Below, in pieces: positions 43,860 through 54,566 of a stretch of 64,000 nucleotides of DNA. The translations under genes were made by a program, and so were the position numbers. Every line of letters starts with the position of its first letter. Position 1 is the stretch's first letter. The notes under the pieces were generated by a model. The model was not told the DNA's origin, did not search any database, and saw only the letters and a list, made by a program, of their open reading frames with translations. The stretch spans positions 1,240,001-1,304,000 of the forward strand of contig CAVTNM010000008.1 of the NCBI GenBank assembly GCA_963736055.1, written 5' to 3'. Source of the stretch: AC-32 sp963736055 (GTDB lineage: Bacteria > Actinomycetota > Thermoleophilia > Gaiellales > Gaiellaceae).

Positions 43860-45640
43860 GCGCCTATGCCCACCTGAGCGTCCGCGCGCGGCGGCTGCGC
43901 GTGGCGGTCGCTGGAGATGTCGTGGCGGTCGGCGCGCTCGCGCTGCTGGGCGCGGTGCTCCTGGCGTACACGTGGAACCGCTGGGGGAGCGTCGACAGCG
44001 ACACGGGCTACGACACCCTGGCCGGCTGGCGCGTCGCGCACGGACAGCTGCCGTACGTCGACTACGTCTACTACTACGGGCCGCTGGCGCCGTTCGCCCT
44101 CGGGCTCTTCTCGCTCCTCGGCGGAGACGGGATGGTGCCCGCGCTCATCTTCGGGCTGTTGATCGCGACCGCGATCCTCGCCGCGACCTATGTGCTTGCC
44201 CGGACGCGGCTCGGGCCACTCGGCGCGTTCCTGGCGGCCGCGCTCGTGCTTCCGGTCGCCTTCTCGCCGAACCAGTTCAGCTACGTCGACCCCCATACGC
44301 ACTCCGCGACGCTGGCAGTGCTGCTCTCGCTGCTCTTCCTGCTTGCGCTGAACCGCTTCTCGGAGACGGGCGCGCGAGGCTGGCTCGGAGCGGCCGGGGC
44401 CTGCGCCGGGTTGGCGCTGCTGACTCGACCCGAGTTCGCGGCCGCCGTGCTGCTCGGTGGCGCGGTCTGGCTCTGGGCCCGCCGGCGCAGCGGCGCCGCG
44501 CGGCCTCGCGAGGTGCTGGTCTTCGCCGCCCCGGCGCTTGCGATCCCCGCGGCGGTCTACGGCGCGTTCCTGCTGGCCGTCTCACCGCACCGGCTGCTCT
44601 TCGACAACCTCTACCCGCGCGACTTCTACCACGCTGCCGCCAGCACGATGCTCAAGGCGCGGGCACCGCTCACGCTCTCGAGCTTCGTGCAGCTCGGCGC
44701 GAAGCTCGTCGTCTATGCCGCTGCCTTCGGCGTCGCGATCCTGGTCATTCGCGCGGTCGAGCGGCGGCCGCGCCTGCACGTCCCCGCGCTCGTGGCCTGC
44801 TGTGTCGGCGCCCTGCTCGTCGCCGTCGTGGCCTTCGCCGATCCGGAAGCACTCCGTCATGGCCTCAAGTTCGCGTACGGCTGGATACCGGCCGGCGCTG
44901 CGGTCGCGGCCGTGCTCCTGCTGCGCCAGGCGTGGAAGTCGCGCTCTCGGGACGGGTCGGAGCATCTCGAGCTCGCCGGAACCGTGGTGCTGGCCGTCGT
45001 CGCGGCGGCGACGTATGCCGCGTTCTATGCCTACTCCCACTTCCCGCAGATGGCCGTCTACGCGTTGCCGCTCGCGGCAGTCTTCCTGGCGACTCTCCAC
45101 CTGCGGCGCCTGGCGACGAGCCGTGGCACGGCGCTGCTCGGCGTCGCCTGGCTCGCCTTCCTCGCCGCGGCGGGGATCGGCCTGACGGTCAACGACGCGC
45201 GCGTCGAGTCTGCGACCGTCCATGGCCCGGGAGGGACGATCGCCGCGAAGCCGGATCAAGCTGCCGTCTACCAGGAGGCGCTCGGTTGGATCGAGCGCAA
45301 CACCGCCCCTCACGCTCAGGTCCTGCTCGCCCCTCAACTGACCTGGCTCTACGCGATCAGCGAGCGCAGGAACCCCCTGGCGGAGCTCTCACTGCTTCCC
45401 GGCGCGATGGCCTCCCCGGGCGCCGAGTCGGCCGCGATTCGCCGGCTCGACCGGGAGAACGTGCCGCTGATCGTCACCGAACGGCGCCCCTTCACGGGCT
45501 ACGGCCACACGTCGTTCGGCGGTTCCTTCGACCGCGACCTCGCGGCGTGGATCCGAACCCACTACCGCCACGCCGCCCTGCTCGGTTCGTCCGGACCGGC
45601 AGCAGATCAAGTCGATATCTGGTTGAGGAGGTCGGGGTGA
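43856..45640 (+). CDS. GT39/ArnT-like membrane glycosyltransferase
   Basis: A 594-aa polytopic protein from GTG 43856, with about 11-12 membrane helices in the first 420 residues and a soluble tail. The first external loop has GSVDSDTGYDTLAGWRVAHG and PYVDYVYYYGPLAPF, matching the GT-C pattern where an acidic residue after helix 1 is catalytic. Such enzymes take a sugar from polyprenyl-phosphate-sugar outside the membrane. The DPM-like GT2 gene two genes upstream could supply that donor. The gene is intact, although both flanking genes show frameshifts. Confidence 0.82.
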   Translation: MSAYAHLSVRARRLRVAVAGDVVAVGALALLGAVLLAYTWNRWGSVDSDTGYDTLAGWRVAHGQLPYVDYVYYYGPLAPFALGLFSLLGGDGMVPALIFGLLIATAILAATYVLARTRLGPLGAFLAAALVLPVAFSPNQFSYVDPHTHSATLAVLLSLLFLLALNRFSETGARGWLGAAGACAGLALLTRPEFAAAVLLGGAVWLWARRRSGAARPREVLVFAAPALAIPAAVYGAFLLAVSPHRLLFDNLYPRDFYHAAASTMLKARAPLTLSSFVQLGAKLVVYAAAFGVAILVIRAVERRPRLHVPALVACCVGALLVAVVAFADPEALRHGLKFAYGWIPAGAAVAAVLLLRQAWKSRSRDGSEHLELAGTVVLAVVAAATYAAFYAYSHFPQMAVYALPLAAVFLATLHLRRLATSRGTALLGVAWLAFLAAAGIGLTVNDARVESATVHGPGGTIAAKPDQAAVYQEALGWIERNTAPHAQVLLAPQLTWLYAISERRNPLAELSLLPGAMASPGAESAAIRRLDRENVPLIVTERRPFTGYGHTSFGGSFDRDLAAWIRTHYRHAALLGSSGPAADQVDIWLRRSG

Positions 45641-46630
45641 ACCGAGTAGGAGTCACCGGGGCCGCGGGCTTTATCGGGTCGCATCTCTGCGACCGGTTGC
45701 TCGCGGAGGGCTACGAGGTCGTCGGCATCGACGACCTGTCGTACGGGTCGATGGCGAACCTGCACTCGTGCGTCGAATCATCCGAAGTTCCATTTCGAGG
45801 CGCTCGACTGCCTGCACCGCAGGAAGCTGCGCTCGGCGTTCGACGGCTGTGACGCGATCGCGCACCTGGCCGCGAAGAAGATCCCGCGCTACCACGGCGC
45901 GCTCTCGACGCTGGAGGTGAACGTCGCCGGTGCCAACGCCGTCTTCGGCACCGCGCTGGCGATCGGCGCCGACCTGGTGGTCACCTCGACCTCCGACGTC
46001 TACGGCAACGGCGAGCCGCCGTACGCGGAAGACGATCCGCTCGTGCTCGGGCCGCCCACCAGCCGCCGCTGGGCGTACGCGACGTCGAAGCTCTACGACG
46101 AGCACTTCGCGCTCGCGCTCGCCGAGGAGCGCGGCCTGAAGGTCACGATCCTGCGGCTGTTCAACGCCTACGGCCCGCGCAACCACCTCAGCTGGTGGGG
46201 CGGCCCGATGGTCACCTTCATCGAGGCGCTGCTCGACGGAGAGCCCATGGAGATCCACGGTGACGGCCAGCAGACGCGCTCGTTCACCTACGTGACCGAC
46301 ACCGTCGACGGCATCTACCGCGCGCTCGTCACACCCGAGGCGCGGGGCGAGATCGTCAACGTCGGCAGCACCGAGGCGATCACGATCCTCGAGCTGGCCG
46401 AGGTGATCCAGTCGGCGCTCGGAGCCTCGCCGCCGCTGCGGGCGACGTTCGTTCCCTACGAGACCCTGCCCGGCAAGTACCAGGACGTGCGCCACCGTGT
46501 CGCCGACCCGACCAAGGCCCGGGAGCTCCTGGGCTTCGAGGCCGAGGTGAGGCTCGCCGACGGGCTCGCGACGACGATCGACTGGCACGAGAAACAGCGA
46601 CTCGAGGGAAGACAGGTCGTGCCCGCGTGA
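45637..46630 (+). CDS. NAD-dependent sugar-nucleotide epimerase/dehydratase (one +1 frameshift)
   Basis: Starts at GTG 45637 with RVGVTGAAGFIGSHLCDRLL, the GxxGxxG NAD-binding site. One extra base near 45778 breaks the frame; skipping it gives HPKFHFEALDCLHRRKLRSA and AIAHLAAKKIPRYHG, then STSDVYG and RRWAYATSKLYDE, the YxxxK catalytic pair. The remainder (LRLFNAYGPRNH through VADPTKARELLGF) is typical of UDP-glucose 4-epimerase / GDP-mannose 4,6-dehydratase-like SDR enzymes. The intact protein is about 330 aa. It provides a nucleotide sugar for the operon. Its stop overlaps the start of the next gene. Confidence 0.83.
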
Positions 46631-49600
46631 TCCGAGCACTCCTAGTCGGCCTCGCCGTCGCGACACTGCTCGCCGGCGCATCGGCCGGTGCCACGGCTCC
46701 GACGGCTCCCAAGGGAGTGACCGGGATCGCGCTCGACGGGAGCGTCGGGCTCGCCTGGCAGCCGGTCACCGGCGCCGACCACTACATGGTCTACCGGGGC
46801 ACGACCCCGACGGCGGTCACGACGCCGGTCACTCCGGCCGGCGGCGTCACGTCGACCTCGTTCACGGACGCCACGGCGGAGAACGGCACCAGCTACTACT
46901 ACGCCGTCCACGCGGCGACCCTGGGGCTGGAGTCCGGAGACTCCCTGCTCACGCAGAGCACGCCGGCGGCCCGCTCGTGCTCGAGCGGGAACGCGATCGT
47001 GCTCGAGAACTGCTACCCAGGCACGAACGACTGGAAGCTCGCGAACACCCCGGCGGTCTCGGCCGGCGGGATCGAGGGCTACGCCACCACGCAGAGCATC
47101 AATCGCGGGGAGTCGATCAATCTCAAGATCAGGACGGCCACCGCCGCGCCCTTACAGCGTGTACGTCTACCGGAGCGGGTACTACGGCGGCTCGGGCGGC
47201 CGTCTCTACTCCGTCCTCACGGGCCTGACCGGCGCCGCGCAGCCTTCGTGCACCTCAGCCGCGTCGACGACCGGGCTCTACGACTGCTCGAAGTGGACCG
47301 TGTCGGCCACCGTCACCACCACCAGCGCGTGGCCGTCGGGCGTCTACATCGCACGGCTCGTCCGCACGGACAACGGCGCCGAGAACGAGATCCTGTTCGT
47401 GGTGCGCGACGACGCCGGCGCGAGCAAGCTGCTCTACGGCGTCCCGTTCGCGACCTACGAGTCGTACAACAACTACGGCGGCAAGTCCCTCTACGGCTAC
47501 AACTCGACGGGCCCGAACACCGTCGCGAAGACGCCGCAGGCGGTCAAGGTGTCCTTCGACCGCCCGTTCGAGCAGGCGCGGACGGCGACCAACACGAACT
47601 TCTTCGACTGGTACACGCACACCGACTACGAGGCGGTCTCGTGGCTGGAGCGCTCGGGCTACGACGTCAGCTACCAGTCGGACACCGACCTGGAGCTGAA
47701 CGGGGCGAGGGTCAAGACGCACCAGGCCTACATGCTGGGCGCCCACGACGAGTACTACTCCGCCGGGATGCGCTCCTCGCTCGAGCAGGCGCGGGACGCC
47801 GGCGTCGATCTCTTCAACGTCGGCTCCGACGCGCTCTACTGGAAGACCCGCTACGAGAAGGGGCCGAACGGCGGCCAGAACCGCGTACAGGTCTGCTACA
47901 AGACCACCTCGAGCGGCGCTCAGGATCCGAGCGGGCCCACGGGGACGTGGCGCGACCCGGCAGGCGCGAACAAGCCGGAGAACGCCCTGCTCGGCGTGAT
48001 GTACATCGGCGACAACAGCGGCGAGTTCTTCCCGCTCAGCATCAACGCCGCCCAGGGCTCGGACCGCGTGTTCCGTTACACGAGCCTGCAGAACCAGCCG
48101 GCCGGGTCCACCACCAGCCTCGGAACGTCCATGGTGGGCTGGGAGTGGGACGCCCGGGTTGCCAACGGCGCCGAGCCTGCCGGCGTGAAGACGCTGGGCG
48201 CGAGCGCCGTGAGCGGCAACATGATCCAGGGCAACGGTGCTTCCTACCTGACCGCGCTGGGAGTCGTGAACGCCGCCAAGTACACGGCTCCGAGCGGCGC
48301 GCTCGTCTTCTCGACCGGCTCGAACCACTGGGCGCGAGGGCTCGCCGTCAACGCCGACGGGATGGGTGAGCCGGATCTCCGAATCCAGCAGACGACCACG
48401 AACGTGCTCGAGGACATGGGCGTCGTTCCGACGACTCCCGGCAGCCGGAATCGTGCTCGACGATCCCTCCGCCCCGGCGGTTGCAGCGACCCTTCCGACC
48501 GACGCCGCGGGCGGCGTCGCGATCGGCGCCGGGGTGAGCGCGACCTTCGCCGGCGGGATGGATCCCACGACGATCACGAACGGTTCCTTCACGCTGACCG
48601 ACTCGAGCGGCGCCCAGGTGCCCGGCAGCGTGTCCTACAACAGCGCTTCCAAGACCGCGACGTTGACGCCGTCCGCGCAACTCGCCGGCGGCACGAGCTA
48701 CACGGCGCGCCTGACCACGGCGGTCGAAGACCAGTCGGGACGCCCCCTCGCGTACCCGTACACGTGGACGTTCACCACGACCGGTTGCCCGTGCGCGCTC
48801 TTCTCCGACATGACGCTGCCCGCCAACCAGTCGGCGAGCGGCACCTACGAGCTGGGCGTCAAGCTTCAGGTATCGCAGCCGCTGAGCGTGCGGGCCGTGC
48901 GCTTCTACAAGGCGTTCGGCGAGACCGGGAGCCACACCGGCACGATCTGGACCGCCAACGGCTTCGCGCTGGCGAGCGTCGCCTTTACGAACGAGAGCGC
49001 GTACGGCTGGCAGCAGCAGGCGCTCCAGACGCCCCTCCAGCTGCAGCCGAACACGACCTACGTCATCTCGGTCAACGCGAACAGCGCCTACGCCCTCACC
49101 GCGAACGCGCTCACGACCCAGGTCTCCAACGGCCCGCTGCACACCGTGGTCGACGGGATGAACGGCGTCTACAACGTCGCCCGCGGAAGCTTCCCGAACC
49201 AGACCTACCTCGCGAGCAACTACTTCGTCGACGCGGTCGTCGGGACGGGGCCGGCGCCGGTCGTCACCGGGCACGATCCGCCCGCCGGCGGCACCGGGGT
49301 GGCCACGAACACGCCTGTGCAGGCGACCTTCTCGCGGCCCATGTACGCGCCCAGCGTGACCGCGTCGAGCTTCACGCTGACCGGGCCCGGCGGTTCCTCC
49401 GTGCCGGCCGGCGTCTCCTACGACTCCGGCACCCAGACGGCGACCCTGACCCCGACGGCGGCGCTGGCGGCCTCGACGACCTACACGGCGACGATCGCGG
49501 CAACCGTCGCAGGGGTCGACGGAGTGCCGCTCGCGGCACCGGTTTCGTGGAGCTTCACGACGGCGGCGGTGAGCTACCCGCCGCCGACCGTGGTCTCGAC

Positions 49601-51134
49601 GAGCCCGGGCGACGGTGCGCTCAAGACGACGACCGTCACGGCGACGTTCTCGCGCTCGCTCGATCCGACGACCGTCGACTCCTCGACCTTCACGCTGCGC
49701 CAGCCGGACGGAACGGTCGTCCCGGCGAGCGTCGCCTACGACGACGGGAGCCTGAAGGCGACGCTCACGCCGAGCTCGTCCCTCGCCGGTGGCACCGCCT
49801 ACACGGCACGGCTGGACGGGTCGGTCTCCGCCTCGGACGGCACGCCGCTCGGCGCTCCCGTCAGCTGGAGCTTCACCACCGCCGCCTGTCCATGCCAGCT
49901 CTTCGGGGACCAGGCGCAGCCCGCCGCTCAGCCGGCCGGCACGTACGAGCTCGGCGTGAAGATTCGGGTCGACCAGCCGCAGCTTCTGACCACGATCCGC
50001 TTCTACAAGCCGTCGGGCGAGACAGGGAGCCACACCGGCACGATCTGGTCGGCGACCGGCGCTGCGCTCGCGCACGTGGCCTTCACCTCCGAGAGCGCCT
50101 CCGGCTGGCAGCAGCAGGCGCTACCGAATCCACTCCTGCTGCAGGCGAACACGACCTACACCGTCTCGGTGAACGCCAACAGTGCCTACGCCGTCACGCT
50201 CAACGGCCTCGCCAGTCAGGTCTCGAACGGCGTGCTCCACACCGTCGCCGACGGGGCCAACGGGGTCTACAACGAGACGCGGGGAGCCTTCCCAAGCCAG
50301 AGCTACGCCTCGAGCAACTACTTCGTGGACGCCGTGGTGGCCCCGGATGCCGGCGGCCCGCCGGCGGTCCTGCAGACGACACCGGCCGACGGCGCCGGCG
50401 GCGTTCAGCAGGGCACGGCGATCACCGCCTCGTTCTCGCGCCCCCTGAGCCCCTCCACCGTCACCGGCTCCACCTTCACGCTGACCAGGCCTGATGGCTC
50501 GGCCGTCCCGGCCACGGTGTCGTACGACGGCGCATACCTGGCGACGCTCACGCCCTCGGCCCAGCTCGCGGTTGCGACGACGTACACGGCGCACCTGGCC
50601 GCTTCGGTGGCGGGAGCCAACGGCGTGCCGCTCGGCTCGCCGGCTTCGTGGAGCTTCTCCACGGGCTCCTGCCCGTGCGCGCTCTTCTCCGACCTGGCCC
50701 AGCCCGCGAACCAGTCCGCTGCCGGCACGTTCGAGCTGGGCGCCAAGCTCCAGGTCGACACGCCGGAGCAGCTGACCTCGGTGCGGTTCTACAAGGCGGT
50801 CGGTGAGACGGGAAGCCACACGGCGACGATCTGGACGTCCAACGGCGTGTCGCTCGGAAGCGTCGCCTTCGCGAACGAGACCGCCTCCGGCTGGCAGCAG
50901 CAGGCGCTGACCACGCCGCTCCAGCTGCAGCCGAACACCACCTACGTCGTCTCGGTCAACGCCAACAGCCGCTACGCGGTCACCCTGAACGGCCTGGCGA
51001 GCCAGGTCTCGAGCGGGCCGCTGCACACGGTCGCCGACGGGCTCAACGGCGTCTACAACGGGACGCTCGGCGGCTTCCCGGACCAGAGCTATCAGTCGAG
51101 CAACTACTTCGTCGACGTGGTGGTCTCGCCCTGA
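46627..51134 (+). CDS. Giant secreted DMFase-like / Big_5 / DUF4082 repeat protein (two +1 frameshifts)
   Basis: About 1,501 aa after correcting shifts near 47152 (restores YSVYVYRSGYYGG) and 48441 (restores AAGIVLDDPSAP). Order: signal peptide, FnIII (GIALDGSVGLAWQPVTGADH), an N,N-dimethylformamidase-like C-terminal domain (46970-48430), then Big_5, DUF4082, Big_5, Big_5, DUF4082, Big_5, DUF4082 to the end. The three DUF4082 copies share GETGSHTGTIW-type and NYFVDAVV-type motifs. The N-terminal 600 residues closely match those of the copper-oxidase protein on the opposite strand. It likely lies on the surface and binds glycan. GTG 46627 overlaps the epimerase stop, making it the last gene of the sugar operon. 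Confidence 0.8.
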
Positions 51135-51181
51135 GCAGCTCGGCGGCCGTCTTCGACTCACAGAGGCCCGCCCACCGCAAG

Positions 51182-52426
51182 GTGAGCTTCTCCGGTGCCT
51201 GGCTGCTGTCGGGCGCGATGGTGGTCTCGGGCGTGCTCACCTACGCCTTCCACGTCCTCGCTGCGCGCACCCTCGGCCCGTCCGCCTACGGCCAGATCGC
51301 GGTGCTCTGGGGCGCGATCTTCCTCGGGGCGATCGTGCTCTTCCGGCCGATCGAGCAGACGACCTCGCGCTCGATCGCCGACCGGCTCGCACGGGACGAC
51401 GACGCCGCGAGCGTCGTGCGACCGGTCCTCGCGCTGTCGGCCGGGCTGATGCTGCTGATCGTCGTCGCCGCGGTGCTCGCCTGGGGCCCGCTCACGGATC
51501 ACCTCTTCGCCGGCGACGGGACGATGACGGCCATGCTGCTCGGCGGGACGCTCGCCTACGCGCTCTCCTACGTCGTGCGGGGCCTCGTGGGAGGCGTCCG
51601 CTGGTTCCGCGGCTACGGCCTCGGCCTGCTCTCCGACTCGGTCGGACGGCTGGCCGTGGCTGCGCCGCTCCTCTTCTTCGCCTCGAAGAGCCTGGCCGCC
51701 TTCGCCCTCGTCGTCGCCGGCGTCGTCGGGGCGGCCGTGCCGCTCTACTACGGCCGGCACGAGCTCGCCGTGCTGAAGGAGCACAGGCCCAGCTCGCCCT
51801 TCCGTCTGCCGAGCGCGCTCGCCTTCGCCGCCCCGGCCGGCCTGATCGCGGCCGCCGACCAGGTGCTCGTGAACGGGTCGCCGCTGCTCGTCGCCGGCGG
51901 AACGGGCACTGCCGGCAAGACCGCCGGGGTCGTCTTCGCGGCGACCATGCTCGTGCGCGCGCCCGTGTACGTCTTCCAGGGCCTCGCCGCCTCGCTGCTG
52001 CCGAACTTCACCGTCCTGAACGCCGCCGAGCGCGAGCGCTTCCGCTCCGTCGTCCACCGTGCCGCGCTGGTGCTGCTCGCCGTCGGGGCCGGGATCATCG
52101 CGGTGACGGCGCTGATCGGCCCCGAGGCGATGCGGCTGATCTACGGAAAGGACTACGAGGTCAGCCGCGGAGACCTCGTCCTGCTCGCCGTGGGCGTCAC
52201 CTGCTACCTGGGCGCCTCGACCTTCTCGCAGGCGCTGCTCGCCCTCGACCGCGGCTCTCGAGCAGCGGCAGCGTGGAGCGCCTCCGCGATCGCGTTCGTC
52301 TGCCTCTACGTGGTTCTACCGGGAAGCCAGCTGACCCGCATCAGCCTCGCCTTCGCGATCGCGATGGCCGGCGGGCTGGTCGCGCTCTGGCTGCTCCTGA
52401 CCAGGCACCGCGCGAGCGTCGAGTAG
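51182..52426 (+). CDS. Polysaccharide flippase / MATE-like membrane protein
   Basis: A 414-aa protein with about 12 hydrophobic helices: FSGAWLLSGAMVVSGVLTYA at the N-terminus, AARTLGPSAYGQIAVLWGAIF, and later QGLAASLLPNFTVLNAAER, all typical of Wzx-like lipid-linked oligosaccharide flippases. GTG 51182 is taken as the start. The frame extends in phase back to CTG 51131, which would overlap the preceding TGA as CTGA and add 17 residues. This is a second flippase in the region (the other at 29926), so two different lipid-linked glycans may be exported. Confidence 0.83.
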   Translation: MSFSGAWLLSGAMVVSGVLTYAFHVLAARTLGPSAYGQIAVLWGAIFLGAIVLFRPIEQTTSRSIADRLARDDDAASVVRPVLALSAGLMLLIVVAAVLAWGPLTDHLFAGDGTMTAMLLGGTLAYALSYVVRGLVGGVRWFRGYGLGLLSDSVGRLAVAAPLLFFASKSLAAFALVVAGVVGAAVPLYYGRHELAVLKEHRPSSPFRLPSALAFAAPAGLIAAADQVLVNGSPLLVAGGTGTAGKTAGVVFAATMLVRAPVYVFQGLAASLLPNFTVLNAAERERFRSVVHRAALVLLAVGAGIIAVTALIGPEAMRLIYGKDYEVSRGDLVLLAVGVTCYLGASTFSQALLALDRGSRAAAAWSASAIAFVCLYVVLPGSQLTRISLAFAIAMAGGLVALWLLLTRHRASVE

Positions 52427-52702
52427 CTCGACGCCGCACCCGGGGTGCAGGGCGCACCAGACCTTGAGGTACGCCTCGATCTCCATCCGCACCCACTCGT
52501 CGCGCACAGGCCCGTCGCCGAGGCCGATCGCGTGCCCGTTTCCGACACGTTGCCGGTGCATGCTCAGCTGAAGCTCGAGTGACCGGTCGAGGCCGACCTC
52601 GAGGGTCTCCGGCCCGAGCTGATCCACGTCGCATTGACAGCGGCGCAGGAACGTCAGGAGCTCCGACGCGAGCGTCGGGTCGTCGACTCGCAGTCGAACC
52701 AT
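52316..52702 (-). CDS. Small hypothetical protein
   Basis: A 128-aa frame from ATG 52702. The first about 95 residues (MVRLRVDDPTLASELLTFLR, then MEIEAYLKVWCALHPGCGVELL) have a compact alpha/beta composition and look like a real cytoplasmic protein of unknown function. The rest lies antisense to the flippase 3' end and is Gln/Arg-rich, so it may be read-through past a lost stop. It converges on the flippase gene. No function assigned. Confidence 0.45.
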   Translation of the reverse strand: MVRLRVDDPTLASELLTFLRRCQCDVDQLGPETLEVGLDRSLELQLSMHRQRVGNGHAIGLGDGPVRDEWVRMEIEAYLKVWCALHPGCGVELLDARAVPGQEQPERDQPAGHRDREGEADAGQLASR

Positions 52703-52828
52703 GCGGAACTCCGTTCACGTCGGTCGCGGCGGGCCGCGAGCGCTTACCTGCTCTCAGTCTGCCTCCGGCCCGGGCCTTTTCAACCGCCGAAATGACGGGA
52801 ATTCCAGGCACTCCTGACCCTTCGGCCA

Positions 52829-53657
52829 GTGGACGGCGCATCGTGTCGGCGTCACGATTCAGCGATCGCTGCCACGGAGGTTCAGCTCAGGCGTCAAGCG
52901 AGCTCCGGAAGCGTCCGGCTCGGCTGGTCCATCGTGCTCGTGGCGCTCGCAGCACAGACGGCCGCCTACCTCACGAACGAGCTCGTGCTGGGCGGCAGGT
53001 ACCACCAGCTCGACGCCGCCGCCGACAGGACGCCGTTCGCCTGGGCCAACACGCTGGCGATCGTGGCTCTCGCCGTCCTCGTGGCCGGAGCCGGGCTCGG
53101 CGGCGCGACGAGGCGAGCGCGGGCGGCCGTCCTGGCCACGGGCCTCCTGCTGCTGGCGGCCGACGACGCAACGGGCGTCCACGACCGTCTGCCGGCTCTA
53201 CGCGCGGCATCGCTGCCCGGCCCGCCTCGCGCTCTTGCCGCGGCAGCGTTGCTCGCCTTCGCACTGCTCCTCGCGCTGGTGTTCCTGCTCCTCTGGGCCG
53301 AGAGCCGACGGGCCTCCGGATGGGCGCGCACGATGATGAGGGCGGGCCTGGTCGCCCTGGCGGCGGCGCTGGCCGTCCGGGCGCTGGGAGCCGGCGCTCG
53401 TCCGGGGTGAGACGTTCGGCGAGGTGTTTCGGGCGCTAGCCGTGGCCGGAGAGCAGGGCCTCGATCTCGCCGGTTGGCTGCTGGTCGCCGCCGGCTACGC
53501 CGTCAGCCTGCGCGACGGCCCTACGGCTCAGTCCTCTTCGCCGCCTCCGCACTGGCCTGCGTTCACGGCGATGTTCACCGAAAAGCCGCGTCCTGCGAGC
53601 ATCACCGCGCCGACCGCGCCGGTCGGGGCCGCGAAGACGAGACGCTTCAGCCGGTAG
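52829..53657 (+). CDS. Small multi-helix membrane protein (one likely +1 frameshift)
   Basis: From GTG 52829 the frame encodes at least four hydrophobic helices (LGWSIVLVALAAQTAAYL, NTLAIVALAVLVAGAGL, AVLATGLLLLAADDATGVHD, AAAALLAFALLLALVFLLLW). It reaches a premature stop at 53410. A +1 shift near 53397 continues sensibly as VRGETFGEVFRALAVAGEQG and LDLAGWLLVAAGYAVSLRDG, a final helix. The true end is probably near 53530; the tail to 53657 overlaps the convergent secreted-protein gene. The DDATGVHDRL stretch suggests polar residues facing a membrane cavity. Function unknown. Confidence 0.5.
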
Positions 53658-54043
53658 GCGACCGGCCGCCCAGCTCGATGAGTCTTGATAAGCCGGCCCT
53701 TGTAGGCGTGCCTCAGCGCCGCCAGCGTCGAGCACGGGCCCACGTGCCGTGTGGTCCGATACTCCTCGGCCGAGGTCAGGATCGCGACACCCTTGCCCTT
53801 TCGAGAGAGGTAGACCGCCAGTTCCTTGCCCTCGAAGAAGAGGCGCACCAGGCCGTGGCTGTACCGGGTCGTAAACGACGGGCGCCCAAGCCGATGGACG
53901 TATTGCGCGCGGGTCTGGCCGAGCTTGATCCCGCCGATCGCATTCTGGGTGATCTTCCCGCCCGGAGCGCTCGCGGACGCCGCGGCGAAGCCGGCGAAAA
54001 CGATCGCACACACGGCAGGCAGAACGACTCGTCGCACCACCAA
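53528..54043 (-). CDS. Secreted hypothetical protein
   Basis: A 171-aa protein from ATG 54043 with a signal peptide (VVLPAVCAIVFAGFAAASASA). The mature part has GGIKLGQTRAQYVHRLGRP, reminiscent of the SmpA/BamE-like or PASTA-sized small beta folds that begin with a G-x-x-LG-x-T-x-x-x-V motif. Two Cys residues (VGPCSTL and GQCGGG) may form a disulfide. Such proteins are common in Thermoleophilia, with unknown roles. It is divergent from the structured intergenic region and the response regulator. Confidence 0.65.
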   Translation of the reverse strand: MVVRRVVLPAVCAIVFAGFAAASASAPGGKITQNAIGGIKLGQTRAQYVHRLGRPSFTTRYSHGLVRLFFEGKELAVYLSRKGKGVAILTSAEEYRTTRHVGPCSTLAALRHAYKGRLIKTHRAGRPVAYRLKRLVFAAPTGAVGAVMLAGRGFSVNIAVNAGQCGGGEED

Positions 54044-54098
54044 CGAGCTTAGGCCTGGCCTAAAGCGCCGCCTAGTCTAGTTCAGGTCCTGTCTTTCA

Positions 54099-54323
54099 GG
54101 CGCGGCCGCCTCACGACCAAGGAGAGGCGGCCGCGCCCGCGACATAAGGGCATCGTTTTCAAATCGTATTTCCACGACCCGCGAGACACCGCTCGAACGA
54201 GGCAGGACGGTAGGCGGGCCGGCCCGCTTGGTCTCCGGGAGCCCGCCTACCGAACGCGGCCCGCACGCGTCGAAAACGGCGCTGGACTGCGCTGCCAAGG
54301 GCCCTCGGCCGCGGCCGGCCGAG
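54099..54323. ncRNA. Hairpin-rich intergenic stretch, possible structured RNA
   Basis: Within the 520-bp gap between 54043 and 54567 there is no protein-like frame but three perfect stems: 54099-54112 with 54124-54137 (14 bp), 54208-54219 with 54241-54252 (12 bp, 21-base loop), and 54304-54311 with 54316-54323 (8 bp). They sit between divergent genes, so they are not terminators of either. A small RNA, a long 5' leader of the response-regulator gene, or DNA-level structure are all possible. Strand is undetermined. Confidence 0.3.
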
Positions 54324-54566
54324 AGCGTCAGCGCGGCAACCCTACCGCGGCAAACCGGCCCCCGACTACTAGCCGGGAAGCGAGTTTCGAGGGTCAGTTG
54401 GTCGGCTGGATCTCCCCCATCAAGGTTGTCCACAACGTGTGGATGAAATCAGTCCTCGACCCAAGTGCGGTCCCGCCGCTTTCCACCTCTTTACACACAG
54501 GTTTGAATAGGTTAGAACAACAACTACTAGTCTCTACTTTCAACCGGGAGAAAGGCGGCCCTTTCG

